Source: Janthinobacterium tructae (lineage in GTDB: Bacteria > Pseudomonadota > Gammaproteobacteria > Burkholderiales > Burkholderiaceae_D). Taken from it: a stretch of DNA of 64,000 nucleotides. The stretch covers positions 6,138,001-6,202,000 of the forward strand of contig NZ_CP041185.1 of NCBI RefSeq assembly GCF_006517255.1. The letters run 5' to 3'. The notes under the pieces were generated by a model. The model searched no databases and had not been told where the DNA came from. It saw only the letters and a program-made list of their open reading frames with translations. This document shows, piece by piece, positions 8,901 through 17,634 of the stretch. The translations under genes and the position numbers were made by a program. Positions within the stretch are counted from its first letter, which is position 1. Every line of letters starts with the position of its first letter.

Positions 8901-8935
8901 ATCAAATTTCGGAACAAAATATACCGTTTTTTGAT
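8901..8935. promoter_or_regulatory. Putative IclR operator between iclR and xsc
   Basis: ATCAAATTTCGG (8901-8912) and CCGTTTTTTGAT (8924-8935) form an imperfect inverted repeat, 9 of 12 positions complementary with an 11-bp spacer. The CCGTTTTTTG half-site recurs as a perfect inverted pair upstream of tauX. GCTTAAATT at 8883-8891 is also shared with that region (11027-11035). Confidence 0.5.
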
Positions 8936-8975
8936 AATTTAGACGAAACTTATTACCACAGACCAGGAGACACCC

Positions 8976-10793
8976 ATGAATGACATGACCGAGCAAAAAG
9001 CCGCCGCCGCAGCGGCCACCCCCACCGGCCCGCAAAAGATGACGCCTTCCGAAGCGTTCGTGGAAACCCTGGCCGCCAATGGCGTGACCGACATGTTCGG
9101 CATCATGGGCTCGGCCTTCATGGACCCGATGGACATCTTTGCCCCGGCCGGCATCCGCCTGATCCCTGTCGTGCACGAGCAGGGCGCCGGCCACATGGCC
9201 GACGGCTATGCCCGTGTCTCGGGCCGCCACGGCGTGGTCATCGGCCAGAACGGCCCCGGCATCAGCAATTGCGTGACCGCGATTGCCGCCGCCTACTGGG
9301 CGCACACCCCCGTCGTGATCATCACGCCGGAAACGGGCACGATGAGCATGGGCCTGGGCGGCTTCCAGGAAGCGAACCAGCTGCCGATGTTCGAGGAATT
9401 TACGAAATATCAAGGCCACGTCACCAATCCGGCCCGCATGGCGGAATTTACGGGCCGCTGCTTTGACCGCGCCATGTCGGAAATGGGCCCGACGCAATTG
9501 AACATCCCGCGCGACTATTTCTATGGCGAAATCAAGGCAGAAATCCCCAAACCGAACCGCCTGGACCGTGGCGCCGGCGGAGAACACAGCCTCAATGAGG
9601 CGGCCGAACTGCTGGCCAAGGCCAAGTTCCCCGTCATCATCTCCGGCGGCGGCGTGGTCATGGGCGAAGCGATCGAGGAATGCAAGGCGCTGGCCGAGCG
9701 CCTCGGTGCGCCAGTGGTGAACAGCTATTTGCACAACGACTCGTTTCCCGCCAGCCATCCGCTGTGGTGCGGTCCGCTCGGCTATCAAGGCTCGAAAGCG
9801 GCGATGAAACTGATCGCCCAGGCCGACGTCGTCGTGGCCCTCGGTTCGCGTCTGGGACCGTTCGGCACCTTGCCGCAGCACGGCATGGATTACTGGCCGA
9901 AAAACGCCAAGATCATCCAGATCGATGCGGACAACAAGATGCTGGGCCTGGTGAAAAAGATTTCGGTGGGCATCTGCGGCGACGCCAAGGCGGCCGCCAA
10001 GGCGATCCTCTCGCGCCTGGATGGCAAGACGCTCGATTGCGACGCCACGCGCGACGCGCGCTATGCCACCGTGCAAGCGGAAAAAGCCGCGTGGGAAAAC
10101 GAACTGGACAACTGGACGCACGAGAAGGATGCGTACAGCCTGGACATGATCGAAGAGCAAAAGAAAGAGCCGGGCAATTACTTGCACCCGCGCCAGGTCT
10201 TGCGCGAGCTGGAAAAAGCCATGCCGGAAGACGTGATGGTGTCGACCGACATCGGCAACATCAACTCGGTGGCCAACAGCTATCTGCGCTTTGAAAAACC
10301 GCGCAGCTTCTTTGCGGCGATGAGTTTTGGCAACTGCGGCTATGCATTTCCGACCATCATCGGCGCCAAGGTGGCCGCACCACACCGTCCGGCCGTGTCG
10401 TATGCGGGTGACGGCGCCTGGGGCATGAGCCTGATGGAAACGATGACCTGCGTGCGCCACAACATCCCGGTGACGGCGGTGGTGTTCCACAACCGTCAGT
10501 GGGGCGCGGAAAAGAAAAACCAGGTGGATTTCTACAACCGCCGTTTCGTCGCCGGTGAGCTCGACAACCAGAGCTTCGCGGAAATTGCACGCGCCATGGG
10601 CGCCGAAGGCATCACGGTCGACAAGCTGGAAGACGTGGGGCCAGCCTTGAAGAAGGCCATAGCCATGCAGATGAATGAAGGCAAGACGACCATCATCGAA
10701 ATCATGTGCACGCGCGAACTGGGCGACCCGTTCCGCCGCGATGCGCTGAGCAAGCCGGTGCGGCATCTGGATAAATATAAAGACTACGTCTGA
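8976..10793 (+). CDS. xsc: Sulfoacetaldehyde acetyltransferase
   Basis: This 605-residue ThDP enzyme cleaves sulfoacetaldehyde with phosphate into acetyl phosphate and sulfite, the carbon-sulfur bond-breaking step of taurine dissimilation. Visible features are the N-terminal pyrimidine-binding domain with the catalytic-type Glu in HEQGAGHMADGYAR, PETGTMSMGLGGFQE, and the C-terminal ThDP motif beginning GDGAWGMS and ending in HNRQWGAEK. The overall text fits Xsc rather than acetolactate synthase. CAGGAGA precedes the ATG at good spacing. It is followed by tauXY and the taurine importer after a repeat-containing gap. No phosphate acetyltransferase (pta) is in the window, so acetyl phosphate must be handled elsewhere. 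Confidence 0.92.
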   Translation: MNDMTEQKAAAAAATPTGPQKMTPSEAFVETLAANGVTDMFGIMGSAFMDPMDIFAPAGIRLIPVVHEQGAGHMADGYARVSGRHGVVIGQNGPGISNCVTAIAAAYWAHTPVVIITPETGTMSMGLGGFQEANQLPMFEEFTKYQGHVTNPARMAEFTGRCFDRAMSEMGPTQLNIPRDYFYGEIKAEIPKPNRLDRGAGGEHSLNEAAELLAKAKFPVIISGGGVVMGEAIEECKALAERLGAPVVNSYLHNDSFPASHPLWCGPLGYQGSKAAMKLIAQADVVVALGSRLGPFGTLPQHGMDYWPKNAKIIQIDADNKMLGLVKKISVGICGDAKAAAKAILSRLDGKTLDCDATRDARYATVQAEKAAWENELDNWTHEKDAYSLDMIEEQKKEPGNYLHPRQVLRELEKAMPEDVMVSTDIGNINSVANSYLRFEKPRSFFAAMSFGNCGYAFPTIIGAKVAAPHRPAVSYAGDGAWGMSLMETMTCVRHNIPVTAVVFHNRQWGAEKKNQVDFYNRRFVAGELDNQSFAEIARAMGAEGITVDKLEDVGPALKKAIAMQMNEGKTTIIEIMCTRELGDPFRRDALSKPVRHLDKYKDYV

Positions 10794-10799
10794 TGTAGC

Positions 10800-10918
10800 G
10801 GGTGTTGTTGGATTACGCCCTGGCGGGCTAATCCAACCTACCCAACCTACCCAACCTACGCGTGGTGCTGGCGTAGGTCGGATTAGCCGGGCCTCGGCCC
10901 GGCGCAATCCGACATAGC
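10800..10918. repeat. Dispersed GTCGGATTA-type extragenic palindrome
   Basis: This stretch between xsc and tauX contains gttggatta...taatccaac, three copies of a ctacccaac-like 9-mer, then gtaggtcggatta...gcaatccgac. The same GTAGGTCGGATTA/TAATCCGACCTAC module occurs at 47788-47917, so it is a dispersed repeat family of this genome. It may work as a transcriptional pause or mRNA 3' stabiliser between xsc and tauX. Confidence 0.8.
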
Positions 10919-10984
10919 GCTGTGACCAAATTCTCACAGATTGTCACGGAAACATCATAATTTCATTAAAGAATACAAGGCGTC

Positions 10985-11054
10985 CCGTTTTTTGGATTAT
11001 TTGATTTGACAAGGTCATGCTTAAGGCTTAAATTCAATAAAAGACAAAAAACGG
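10985..11054. promoter_or_regulatory. Putative operator/promoter region of tauXY-tauABC
   Basis: CCGTTTTTTG (10985-10994) and CAAAAAACGG (11045-11054) are a perfect 10-bp inverted repeat 50 bp apart, bracketing an AT-rich segment that includes GGCTTAAATT. The half-site matches the one between iclR and xsc. I infer two bound sites of the same IclR regulator and a promoter for tauX between them. Confidence 0.5.
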
Positions 11055-11090
11055 AACGTAGCGTATCAAAAACGATTTACGGAGACAAAA

Positions 11091-11504
11091 ATGAACACAC
11101 GAGTACCTACCGATGCTGTCACCACCGACTTTCTGCAAGCGTTCGGCGATGCCTGGAACCGCCATGATATTGAGGCCCTGATGGCCGCCATGGCCGACGA
11201 TTGCGAATTTCACGCCGTGGCCGGTCCTGACTTGCTGGGCAAGAGTTTCATTGGCCGCGACGCCGTACGTGCCGGTTTCGAATTGGCATGGCAAACCTTC
11301 CCCGATGCCGCCTGGCTCAATCCCCAGCACTTCGTCAGCGGCGAGCGCGGCGTGACCGAATCGACGTTTGCCGGCACCAAGGCGGACGGCACGCGTATCG
11401 AGGCGCGCATGGTCGACATCTTCACCTTCCGCGATGGCAAGATCGCCGTGAAGAACGCCTTCCGCAAGGATCGCCCACCGGTCGCTACCGGCCACAAAGC
11501 CTGA
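11091..11504 (+). CDS. tauX: NTF2/SnoaL-like protein, probable taurine dehydrogenase small subunit
   Basis: This 137-residue protein has an NTF2-like fold signature: FGDAWNRHDIEALMAAMADDCEFH near the N-terminus, FIGRDAVRAGFELAWQTFPDA, and IEARMVDIFTFRDGKIAVKNAFRK at the end. Taurine dehydrogenase TauXY has a small subunit of about this size encoded just before the flavoprotein TauY. That arrangement is seen here, with 25 bp between the genes. Its role in the enzyme is not understood in detail. The ATG has GGAG at 11080-11083. A free-standing NTF2-like protein of unrelated function remains possible. Confidence 0.7.
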   Translation: MNTRVPTDAVTTDFLQAFGDAWNRHDIEALMAAMADDCEFHAVAGPDLLGKSFIGRDAVRAGFELAWQTFPDAAWLNPQHFVSGERGVTESTFAGTKADGTRIEARMVDIFTFRDGKIAVKNAFRKDRPPVATGHKA

Positions 11505-11529
11505 GCCAGCACGTTCACCGGGAATGATC

Positions 11530-12969
11530 ATGAACAAACCTGTCGACACTCCATCTGACGTACTGGGCAACAGCACCGCCGCCCGCACGCCTTACGATCC
11601 CGCCTTCGATCCGCTGGTGGCCCAGCGTCCCGGCCACGGCAATGCCTACGCGCCCACCTACTGGATCGGCACGGCCGGCGAGCCGCCCGCCGACGACGGC
11701 CCCATCACGCATGACATCGACGTCGACGTGGCCATCATCGGCTCGGGTTTTACCGGTCTCTCCTGCGCCATCTTCCTGGCCCAGGAACACGGCATCAAGG
11801 CCACCGTGCTGGAAGCGAACCGGGTCAGCTGGGGTTGCAGCACGCGCAACGGCGGCCAGGCACAATGCACGACGGGCCGCCTGAAGCGTTCGCAGTGGAT
11901 CGACCGCTATGGCCTGGACACGGCCCTGAAACTGCACACGGAAGTGTGCGACGCGATGCAAACGTTCAAGAAGATCACGGCCGACATCGATTGCGAGCCG
12001 CAGCCGGGCGGCCACCTGTACATCGCCCACAAGGCGAAAGCCATGCCCGCCCTGGTCAAGGAAGCAAAGCTCATGCGCGAGGTCTTCAAGTACGACGCCC
12101 GCATCCTCGACGCCGACACCGTCAAGCGCGAATTCGTCGACGACAAGGAAGCGGCCGGCGCGCTGCACGAGCCGGAAGGCATCGGCATCCACGCGGGCAA
12201 GCTGGCGTTCGGCTACCTGCGCAAGGCGCGCGCGCTGGGCGCCAAGGTGCATCCATCAAGCCCCGTGATGGGCTGGGAAACGCGCAATGGCGTGCATTAT
12301 CTGCAAACGCCGGGCGGCGTGGTGCGTGCCCGATCCGTGGCCGTGGCCACGGGCGGCTACACCTCGCCCCATCTGCATCCGCAAGTAAAAAACCGCTTGT
12401 TGCCTATCCTGTCCAACTCGCTCGTCACGCGTCCGCTGACCGCGGCGGAAATCGCGGCGTGCAATTTCCGCACCCACCAGGTGATCACGGATACGCGTAT
12501 TTTGCGTCACTACTACCGCTTGATGCCGGACAACCGCGTGCAGATCGGCAGCCGCAGCGCCATTACGGGCGCCGACGCGCCGGACGAGAAATACAAACAA
12601 TTTTTGATCAACGATCTGCACCGCAAGTTCCCCGCGCTGACCGGGATCGGCATCGATTACTCGTGGTGGGGCTGGGTCGATGTCAGCCACGACATGATGC
12701 CGCGCATCGTGCAACCGGACCCGAAGCAATCGATCTTCTATTCGCTCGGTTACGGCGGCAACGGCGTCATGTACTCGGCGCAGGCGGGCCGGCGCATGGC
12801 CGAGCGCATCGCGGGCAAGGCCAGCGACACGGGCTTGCCGATCTTCAATTCGAAACTGCCGTATCCCAACATGATGGAACTGGTCGAGTCGCAAGCGTTC
12901 GCCCCGTTCCGCCGCCTGGGCCAGCGCTTCCTGTACCGCTGGTATCACTTGAAGGATGAAGTTTTCTAA
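11530..12969 (+). CDS. tauY: FAD-dependent oxidoreductase, probable taurine dehydrogenase large subunit
   Basis: This 479-residue DAO-fold flavoprotein has the dinucleotide-binding motif VAIIGSGFTGLSCAIFL, followed by VLEANRVSWGCSTRNGGQAQ, and a C-terminal FAD-contacting segment GYGGNGVMYSAQAGRRMAE. The fold is that of amine-oxidising enzymes such as gamma-glutamylputrescine oxidase. Placed between the NTF2-like subunit and TauABC in an xsc locus, it is best read as TauY, which deaminates taurine to sulfoacetaldehyde and passes electrons to cytochrome c. ATG codons lie at 11524 and 11530; GGGA at 11520-11523 suits 11530. No tpa (taurine:pyruvate aminotransferase) is present, so this should be the only deamination route encoded here. 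Confidence 0.8.
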   Translation: MNKPVDTPSDVLGNSTAARTPYDPAFDPLVAQRPGHGNAYAPTYWIGTAGEPPADDGPITHDIDVDVAIIGSGFTGLSCAIFLAQEHGIKATVLEANRVSWGCSTRNGGQAQCTTGRLKRSQWIDRYGLDTALKLHTEVCDAMQTFKKITADIDCEPQPGGHLYIAHKAKAMPALVKEAKLMREVFKYDARILDADTVKREFVDDKEAAGALHEPEGIGIHAGKLAFGYLRKARALGAKVHPSSPVMGWETRNGVHYLQTPGGVVRARSVAVATGGYTSPHLHPQVKNRLLPILSNSLVTRPLTAAEIAACNFRTHQVITDTRILRHYYRLMPDNRVQIGSRSAITGADAPDEKYKQFLINDLHRKFPALTGIGIDYSWWGWVDVSHDMMPRIVQPDPKQSIFYSLGYGGNGVMYSAQAGRRMAERIAGKASDTGLPIFNSKLPYPNMMELVESQAFAPFRRLGQRFLYRWYHLKDEVF

Positions 12970-13084
12970 AAGCAGCACTGCAGTTCAAGTCGCCGCATGA
13001 GCTGGCATAGACCGGCCAGCGGCGCCATCCGTAAGGATGTTATTGCCCGCACGTTCACACATAACAATACACTTGGAGTGAGAC

Positions 13085-14146
13085 ATGAACACATACACGA
13101 GCAAAACCCCGAGCAAAACGGTTTTTTCAACGATGCGCCGCGCCGTCCTCGGCACCCTGGTGCTGGGCGTCGCCCTGGCCTCCAGCGGTACCGCTTTCGC
13201 GCAAAGCAAGGAAGTGACGATTGCCTATCAGGAAATCAACGGTCCCTTCCTGGTGGCGATTGCCAGCGGCGAAGTGGAAAAAACCACCGGCTATAAAATC
13301 AACTGGCGCAAGTTCGATTCGGGCGCCAAGGTGGCCACCGGCATGGCGTCGGGCGACGTGCAGATCGGCGTCATCGGTTCCAGCCCCCTGACGGCGGCCG
13401 TCAGCCGCGGCGTCGATCTGCAGCTGTTCTGGATCATCGACGACATCAACGAAGCCGAAGCGATGGTGGCCCGCAATGGCGCCGGCATCAGCAAGCCCAC
13501 GGACTTGCGCGGCAAGAAGATCGCCGTGCCATTTGTTTCCACCACACACTTCCACACCATGTTCGCGCTGGAAACCTGGGGCATCAAGCCCACGGAAGTG
13601 AAATTGCTCAACATGCAGCCGAACCAGATCGCCGCCGCCTGGGAACGGGGCGACATCGACGCCGCCTTCGTGTGGGACCCGGCCTTGAGCAAACTCAAGC
13701 AAAACGGCAAGGTGCTGGTGACCTCCGGCGAACTGAGCAAGAAGGGCAAGGCCACGTTTGACGGCATGGCCGTCGAGCGCGCCTGGGGCGAAGCGAATGC
13801 CGACTTCATGGCCAAGTTCGTCAAGGTGATGGCCGCTTTTGATGCCGACTACCGCGCCAATCCGAAGGCGTGGACCATCGATTCCCCGCAAGTCAAAGCC
13901 AACGTCAAGCATTCGGGTGCGGCTGCCAAGGACGTGGCCGCTTCCGTGGCCCTGTACGCCTACCCATCGTTACAGGAGCAGGCCTCGCCGGCCTGGCTCG
14001 GTGGCGGCGCGAAGGGCGGCGTAGCGCAAGCCTTGCTGGCCACGGCGCAATTTTTGAAGGGCGAAGGCAAGATCGACACCCTGGCAACAGATTACGCCAA
14101 GTATGTGACACCCAAGTATGCACAGGCCGCCGGCCTGCTCAAGTAA
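13085..14146 (+). CDS. tauA: Taurine ABC transporter, periplasmic binding protein
   Basis: This 353-residue protein has an N-terminal signal peptide (MRRAVLGTLVLGVALASSGTA-like, cleaved near AFAQ) and an SsuA/TauA-type binding fold: VTIAYQEINGPFLVAIASGE, KFDSGAKVATGMASGDVQIG, KIAVPFVSTTHFHTMFALE and AAWERGDIDAAFVWDP. These match the sulfonate/taurine binding family. The ATG at 13085 has a weak GGAGTGAG about 6 nt upstream. It leads the tauABC set, and a GC-rich hairpin follows before tauB, which may allow more TauA than membrane components. Taurine specificity is taken from context (xsc, tauXY). Confidence 0.9.
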   Translation: MNTYTSKTPSKTVFSTMRRAVLGTLVLGVALASSGTAFAQSKEVTIAYQEINGPFLVAIASGEVEKTTGYKINWRKFDSGAKVATGMASGDVQIGVIGSSPLTAAVSRGVDLQLFWIIDDINEAEAMVARNGAGISKPTDLRGKKIAVPFVSTTHFHTMFALETWGIKPTEVKLLNMQPNQIAAAWERGDIDAAFVWDPALSKLKQNGKVLVTSGELSKKGKATFDGMAVERAWGEANADFMAKFVKVMAAFDADYRANPKAWTIDSPQVKANVKHSGAAAKDVAASVALYAYPSLQEQASPAWLGGGAKGGVAQALLATAQFLKGEGKIDTLATDYAKYVTPKYAQAAGLLK

Positions 14147-14156
14147 ACGGTGGCGT

Positions 14157-14182
14157 GTCGGCGCGCTTGCGGGCGCGCCGAC
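14157..14182 (+). promoter_or_regulatory. Intercistronic hairpin between tauA and tauB
   Basis: GTCGGCGCGC (14157-14166) pairs perfectly with GCGCGCCGAC (14173-14182) across a 6-nt loop. No T-run follows, so it is more likely an mRNA-processing or stabilising stem than a terminator. This would favour the binding protein's mRNA, a common arrangement in ABC operons. Confidence 0.6.
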
Positions 14183-14231
14183 GCGAACACAATGCGTTGC
14201 ACTGAAGTTACTACACCTATGCGGGGATACG

Positions 14232-15047
14232 ATGGAAAACCTGTACGTCAAGGATGTCAGCGTAATTTATCCGGGCAAGACGGCCGGTGAACGCGTACAT
14301 GCCTTAAATAATATCAATCTCACCATCAATAGCGGCGACTTCGTCGTCGCGCTCGGTGCTTCCGGTTGCGGCAAGACAACCTTGCTGAGCCTGATGGCGG
14401 GTTTTATTGCCCCGTCCAAGGGCGAAATCATGCTCGGGAACAATAAAGTCGAAGGGCCGGGCGCCGACCGTGGCGTGGTGTTCCAGAAACATGCTTTGCT
14501 GCCCTGGCTGAACGTGATGGAAAACGTGGAATTCGGCCTCAAGCTGCAAGGCGTGCCGAAAGCCGTGCGGCGCGAACAGGCGGCGAAGAACCTGGCGCTG
14601 GTCGGTTTGAAGGACTTTCACGACAATATGATTTATCAGTTGTCGGGCGGCATGCAGCAAAGGGTGGGCATCGCCCGCGCCCTGACCAGCAATCCCGCCA
14701 TGCTGCTGATGGATGAACCGATGGCGGCGCTCGACGCGCTGACGCGTGAAACCATCCAGGAGCTGCTGCTCGATATCTGGGCCAAGTCCAGCACCATGTT
14801 CTTCTTCATTACCCACAGCGTCGACGAGGCGCTGTTCCTGGCGAACCGGCTGATCGTCATGTCGCCCCGTCCGGGCCGCATCACGCATACCTACGAACTC
14901 GATTTCAACAAGCGCTTCCTCGAATGCCGCGATGCGCGCGCCGTGAAATCGAGCCCGGACTTCATCAAGATGCGCGAAACAGTGCTCAACATCATTTATG
15001 GCGACGAGCGCGCAGTCAACAAAGAGCTGGAGGTGTCCCATGCATAG
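14232..15047 (+). CDS. tauB: Taurine ABC transporter, ATP-binding protein
   Basis: This 271-residue ABC ATPase has Walker A GASGCGKTT (42-50), the Q-loop region FQKHALLPWLNVMENVEFGL, signature LSGGMQQRVGIARAL and Walker B MLLMDEPMAALD with the switch His in FFITHSVDEA. These fit the TauB/SsuB/NrtD family. The frame is open upstream to 14118 but that extension crosses the hairpin and is unlike the family; ATG 14232 preceded by GGGG gives the normal length. Its last 8 bp overlap tauC. Confidence 0.92.
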   Translation: MENLYVKDVSVIYPGKTAGERVHALNNINLTINSGDFVVALGASGCGKTTLLSLMAGFIAPSKGEIMLGNNKVEGPGADRGVVFQKHALLPWLNVMENVEFGLKLQGVPKAVRREQAAKNLALVGLKDFHDNMIYQLSGGMQQRVGIARALTSNPAMLLMDEPMAALDALTRETIQELLLDIWAKSSTMFFFITHSVDEALFLANRLIVMSPRPGRITHTYELDFNKRFLECRDARAVKSSPDFIKMRETVLNIIYGDERAVNKELEVSHA

Positions 15048-15921
15048 CCCATCCGTCGTGGGATTTCCCCCCACCACCGCCAAGCGCGCCGGTTTCTTTG
15101 GACGCCTGTTCGCTCCCCGTTGCGCCATGCCCGGCGAAGCTTTCGGCGCGCCGGGGCAGGGCAATTCCAGCCGCATCGCCAGCGTCACCGTCATCGTCGT
15201 GCTGTTGCTGTGGTTTGGCGTGACGGCCAGCGGCATGGTGAAACCGCTGTTCCTGCCGTCGCCGCAAGCCGTGTACGAGAAATTCATCATGGCGGCCACC
15301 ACCGGCTTCGGCGGCGCCACTTTGTGGGAACACACGGTTGCCAGCCTGGTGCGCGTCTTCGGCGCCTTCGGCCTGGCTTGCGTGCTGGCCATTCCCATCG
15401 GCGTGATGATGGGCGTCAATCGCGTGGCACGCGGCATCTTCGATCCCTTGATCGAGTTCTACCGTCCTTTGCCGCCGCTCGCTTACTTGCCACTGGTCAT
15501 CATCTGGTTCGGCATCGGCGAGTTTTCGAAGGTCTACCTGATCTTCCTGGCCATCTTCGCGCCGATGGCGATCGCCGCCCGCGCCGGCGTCAGTTCGGTG
15601 TCGCTGGAGCAGATCCACGCGGCCTATTCGATGGGGGCCACGCGTTTCCAGGTCATCGTGCACGTGATTCTGCGTGCCGCCATCCCGGAAATTCTCACCG
15701 GCATGCGCATCGGCATCGGTGTGGGCTGGACCACGCTGGTGGCGGGCGAGATGGTGGCAGCCACGCGCGGCCTCGGCTACATGGTGCTGAGCGCCTCCGA
15801 GTTCCTCGCCAGCGATGTGGTGATCATGGGCATTATCGTGATCGGCTTCTTTGCTTTCCTGTTTGATTTGATGATGCGCTACCTCGAACGTACCCTCGTG
15901 CCATGGAAGGGCAAGGTGTAA
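15040..15921 (+). CDS. tauC: Taurine ABC transporter, permease
   Basis: This 293-residue inner-membrane permease has about six hydrophobic segments. The coupling-helix (EAA-like) region reads VSLEQIHAAYSMGATRFQVIVHVILRAAIPEILTG in two stretches, and IGVGWTTLVAGEMVAATRGLGYMV is typical of TauC/SsuC. The start ATG 15040 has GGAGGT about 6 nt upstream and overlaps the tauB stop (ATGCATAG). The first 40 residues are a hydrophilic extension ahead of the first membrane segment. A strong terminator follows, so the transporter operon ends here. Confidence 0.92.
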   Translation: MHSPSVVGFPPTTAKRAGFFGRLFAPRCAMPGEAFGAPGQGNSSRIASVTVIVVLLLWFGVTASGMVKPLFLPSPQAVYEKFIMAATTGFGGATLWEHTVASLVRVFGAFGLACVLAIPIGVMMGVNRVARGIFDPLIEFYRPLPPLAYLPLVIIWFGIGEFSKVYLIFLAIFAPMAIAARAGVSSVSLEQIHAAYSMGATRFQVIVHVILRAAIPEILTGMRIGIGVGWTTLVAGEMVAATRGLGYMVLSASEFLASDVVIMGIIVIGFFAFLFDLMMRYLERTLVPWKGKV

Positions 15922-15930
15922 GACGTTCCC

Positions 15931-15978
15931 GGGAGTGGCGCGCACGCCACAAGTGTTGCCGCCGCTCCCTTTTTTTTT
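15931..15978 (+). terminator. Rho-independent terminator after tauC
   Basis: GGGAGTGGCG (15931-15940) pairs with CGCCGCTCCC (15960-15969) with one G-T wobble. An inner stem GTGGCG/CGCCAC (15935-15950) can form instead. Nine T residues follow (15970-15978). The remaining gap to 16200 shows no gene; it ends with TAGGAGAC, the ribosome binding site of the permease at 16201. Confidence 0.85.
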
Positions 15979-16200
15979 ACCGCCATACCCCGTACGTATT
16001 CTCCAGCGCGCTTGCCCTAGGGCTGCCGCGCCGGGCCGCTGCATTTCCAGATTGACTTCTGGCATGCAGCCAACCAGACTGATTTGATGATGTATCGATG
16101 CTGCTTGACGGTGTTGCCAAAATAAAACAAAGCCGCGCGGCAGGAACAAGCCGCAGCAGGCGAGGGTGCACCGAGCTTCAGATATTACTAGGAGACAAAA

Positions 16201-17634
16201 ATGATTAGCGACAACCACAATAATACCGGCTTGCAGCACTCGCTGAAGCAGCGCCACATGAGCATGATCGCCATCGGCGGCGTGATCGGCGCCGGCCTCT
16301 TTGTCGGCAGCGGCGTGATCGCCAAGGCCGCCGGCCCGGCCGCCATCCTTTCCTTCCTGCTCACGGGCGGCCTGGTCGTCCTGATCATGCGCATGCTGGG
16401 CGAGCTGGCCTCGTCCCTGCCCGTGGTCGGTTCCTTTTACGAATACGCGCGCCTGGCCTTCGACGACAAGCCGAAAGTGTCGAAATTCCTCGGCTTCATG
16501 AGCGGCTGGATGTACTGGTATTTCTGGGTTGTCGTGGTCGCGCTGGAAGCCATCGCCGGCGCCAAGCTGGTCAACTTCTGGCTGCCCGACGTGCCATCGT
16601 GGGCTATCAGCCTGGTCTTGCTCGTCTCCATGACGGTGCTCAACCTGTTCTCGGTGAAAGCGTTTGGTGAATTCGAATTCTGGTTCGCCTCGATCAAGGT
16701 GGTCGCCATTGTCGTCTTCCTGTTCGTCGGCGCCCTGTTTATCACGGGTAGCTTGCCCAACAGCATCCCAAGCCTGGGCTTTTTGACCAGCAATGGCGGC
16801 TTCATGCCGCACGGCTGGGGCCCTGTATTGAGTGGCGCCGTCGCCGCCACGGCCTTTTATTCGGGTGCCGAGATCGTCACCATCGCCGCCGCCGAAACGT
16901 CGGACCCGGCCAAGGCCATCGCCCGCGCCACCAATTCCGTCATCACGCGCGTGCTGATGTTTTATGTGGGGTCCATGTTTGTCGTCGTCTGCATCGTGCC
17001 CTGGGATTCGCCGGCCATCGCCACGCCTTTCGTCAGCGCCCTGACGGTCATGAACATTCCCTACGCGGCCCACATCATGAACGCCATCATCCTGACTGCC
17101 GTGCTGTCGGCCTTGAATTCGAGCTTGTACGCCTCCTCGCGCATGATCTTCGCGCTGACGCGCCGCGGCGACGCGCCGACCGGCCTGGTCAAGCTGAGCA
17201 AGAATGGCGTGCCCATTCGCGCCATCCTGTTCAGCACCCTGTTCGCCTATTTCGCCATTGCCGTATCGTATGTGTCGGCTGACCTGGTCTTCCCCTTCAT
17301 CGTCAATTCCTACGGCATCCTGATCCTGTTTGTCTACCTGCTCATTGCGATATCTCAATTGCGCCTGCGCCGCCGCCTGGAACGCGAATGTCCCGAACGC
17401 ATCAAAGTGCGCATGTGGCTGTTCCCCTACCTGACGTATTTCACCATCATCGCCATGCTGGTGATCCTCGGCGCCATGAGCGTGTCGTCCGATACGGAGC
17501 AGCGTGTGTCGTTCTGGTTCGGCCTGTTGAGCGTGGTCATCATGAGCGTCATGTATTACATCAAGAAGCTGGTCAACGATGACCGCAACGGCGGTGCTTC
17601 CGCCGACACCAAAGTGGAGCTCAAACATGTCTGA
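16201..17634 (+). CDS. APC-family amino acid permease (GabP-like)
   Basis: This 477-residue protein has about 12 hydrophobic helices and the N-terminal amino-acid-permease signature: SLKQRHMSMIAIGGVIGAGLF then GSGVIAKAAGPAAILSFLL. It resembles the GABA permease/AAT subfamily. The sulfite dehydrogenase genes overlap it by 8 bp downstream, so it belongs to a sulfonate operon. I infer that it imports taurine or a related omega-amino acid (hypotaurine, homotaurine, GABA) or exports a product, but substrate is not readable from sequence. AGGAG lies about 7 nt upstream of the ATG. It starts after the tauC terminator and so probably has its own promoter within 15979-16190. Confidence 0.8.
   Translation: MISDNHNNTGLQHSLKQRHMSMIAIGGVIGAGLFVGSGVIAKAAGPAAILSFLLTGGLVVLIMRMLGELASSLPVVGSFYEYARLAFDDKPKVSKFLGFMSGWMYWYFWVVVVALEAIAGAKLVNFWLPDVPSWAISLVLLVSMTVLNLFSVKAFGEFEFWFASIKVVAIVVFLFVGALFITGSLPNSIPSLGFLTSNGGFMPHGWGPVLSGAVAATAFYSGAEIVTIAAAETSDPAKAIARATNSVITRVLMFYVGSMFVVVCIVPWDSPAIATPFVSALTVMNIPYAAHIMNAIILTAVLSALNSSLYASSRMIFALTRRGDAPTGLVKLSKNGVPIRAILFSTLFAYFAIAVSYVSADLVFPFIVNSYGILILFVYLLIAISQLRLRRRLERECPERIKVRMWLFPYLTYFTIIAMLVILGAMSVSSDTEQRVSFWFGLLSVVIMSVMYYIKKLVNDDRNGGASADTKVELKHV

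Noticed and set aside
8760..10937. Minus-strand open frame of 725 codons opposite xsc
   Set aside because: Xsc is unambiguous on the plus strand; the antisense product has no recognisable domain and runs through the operator region.
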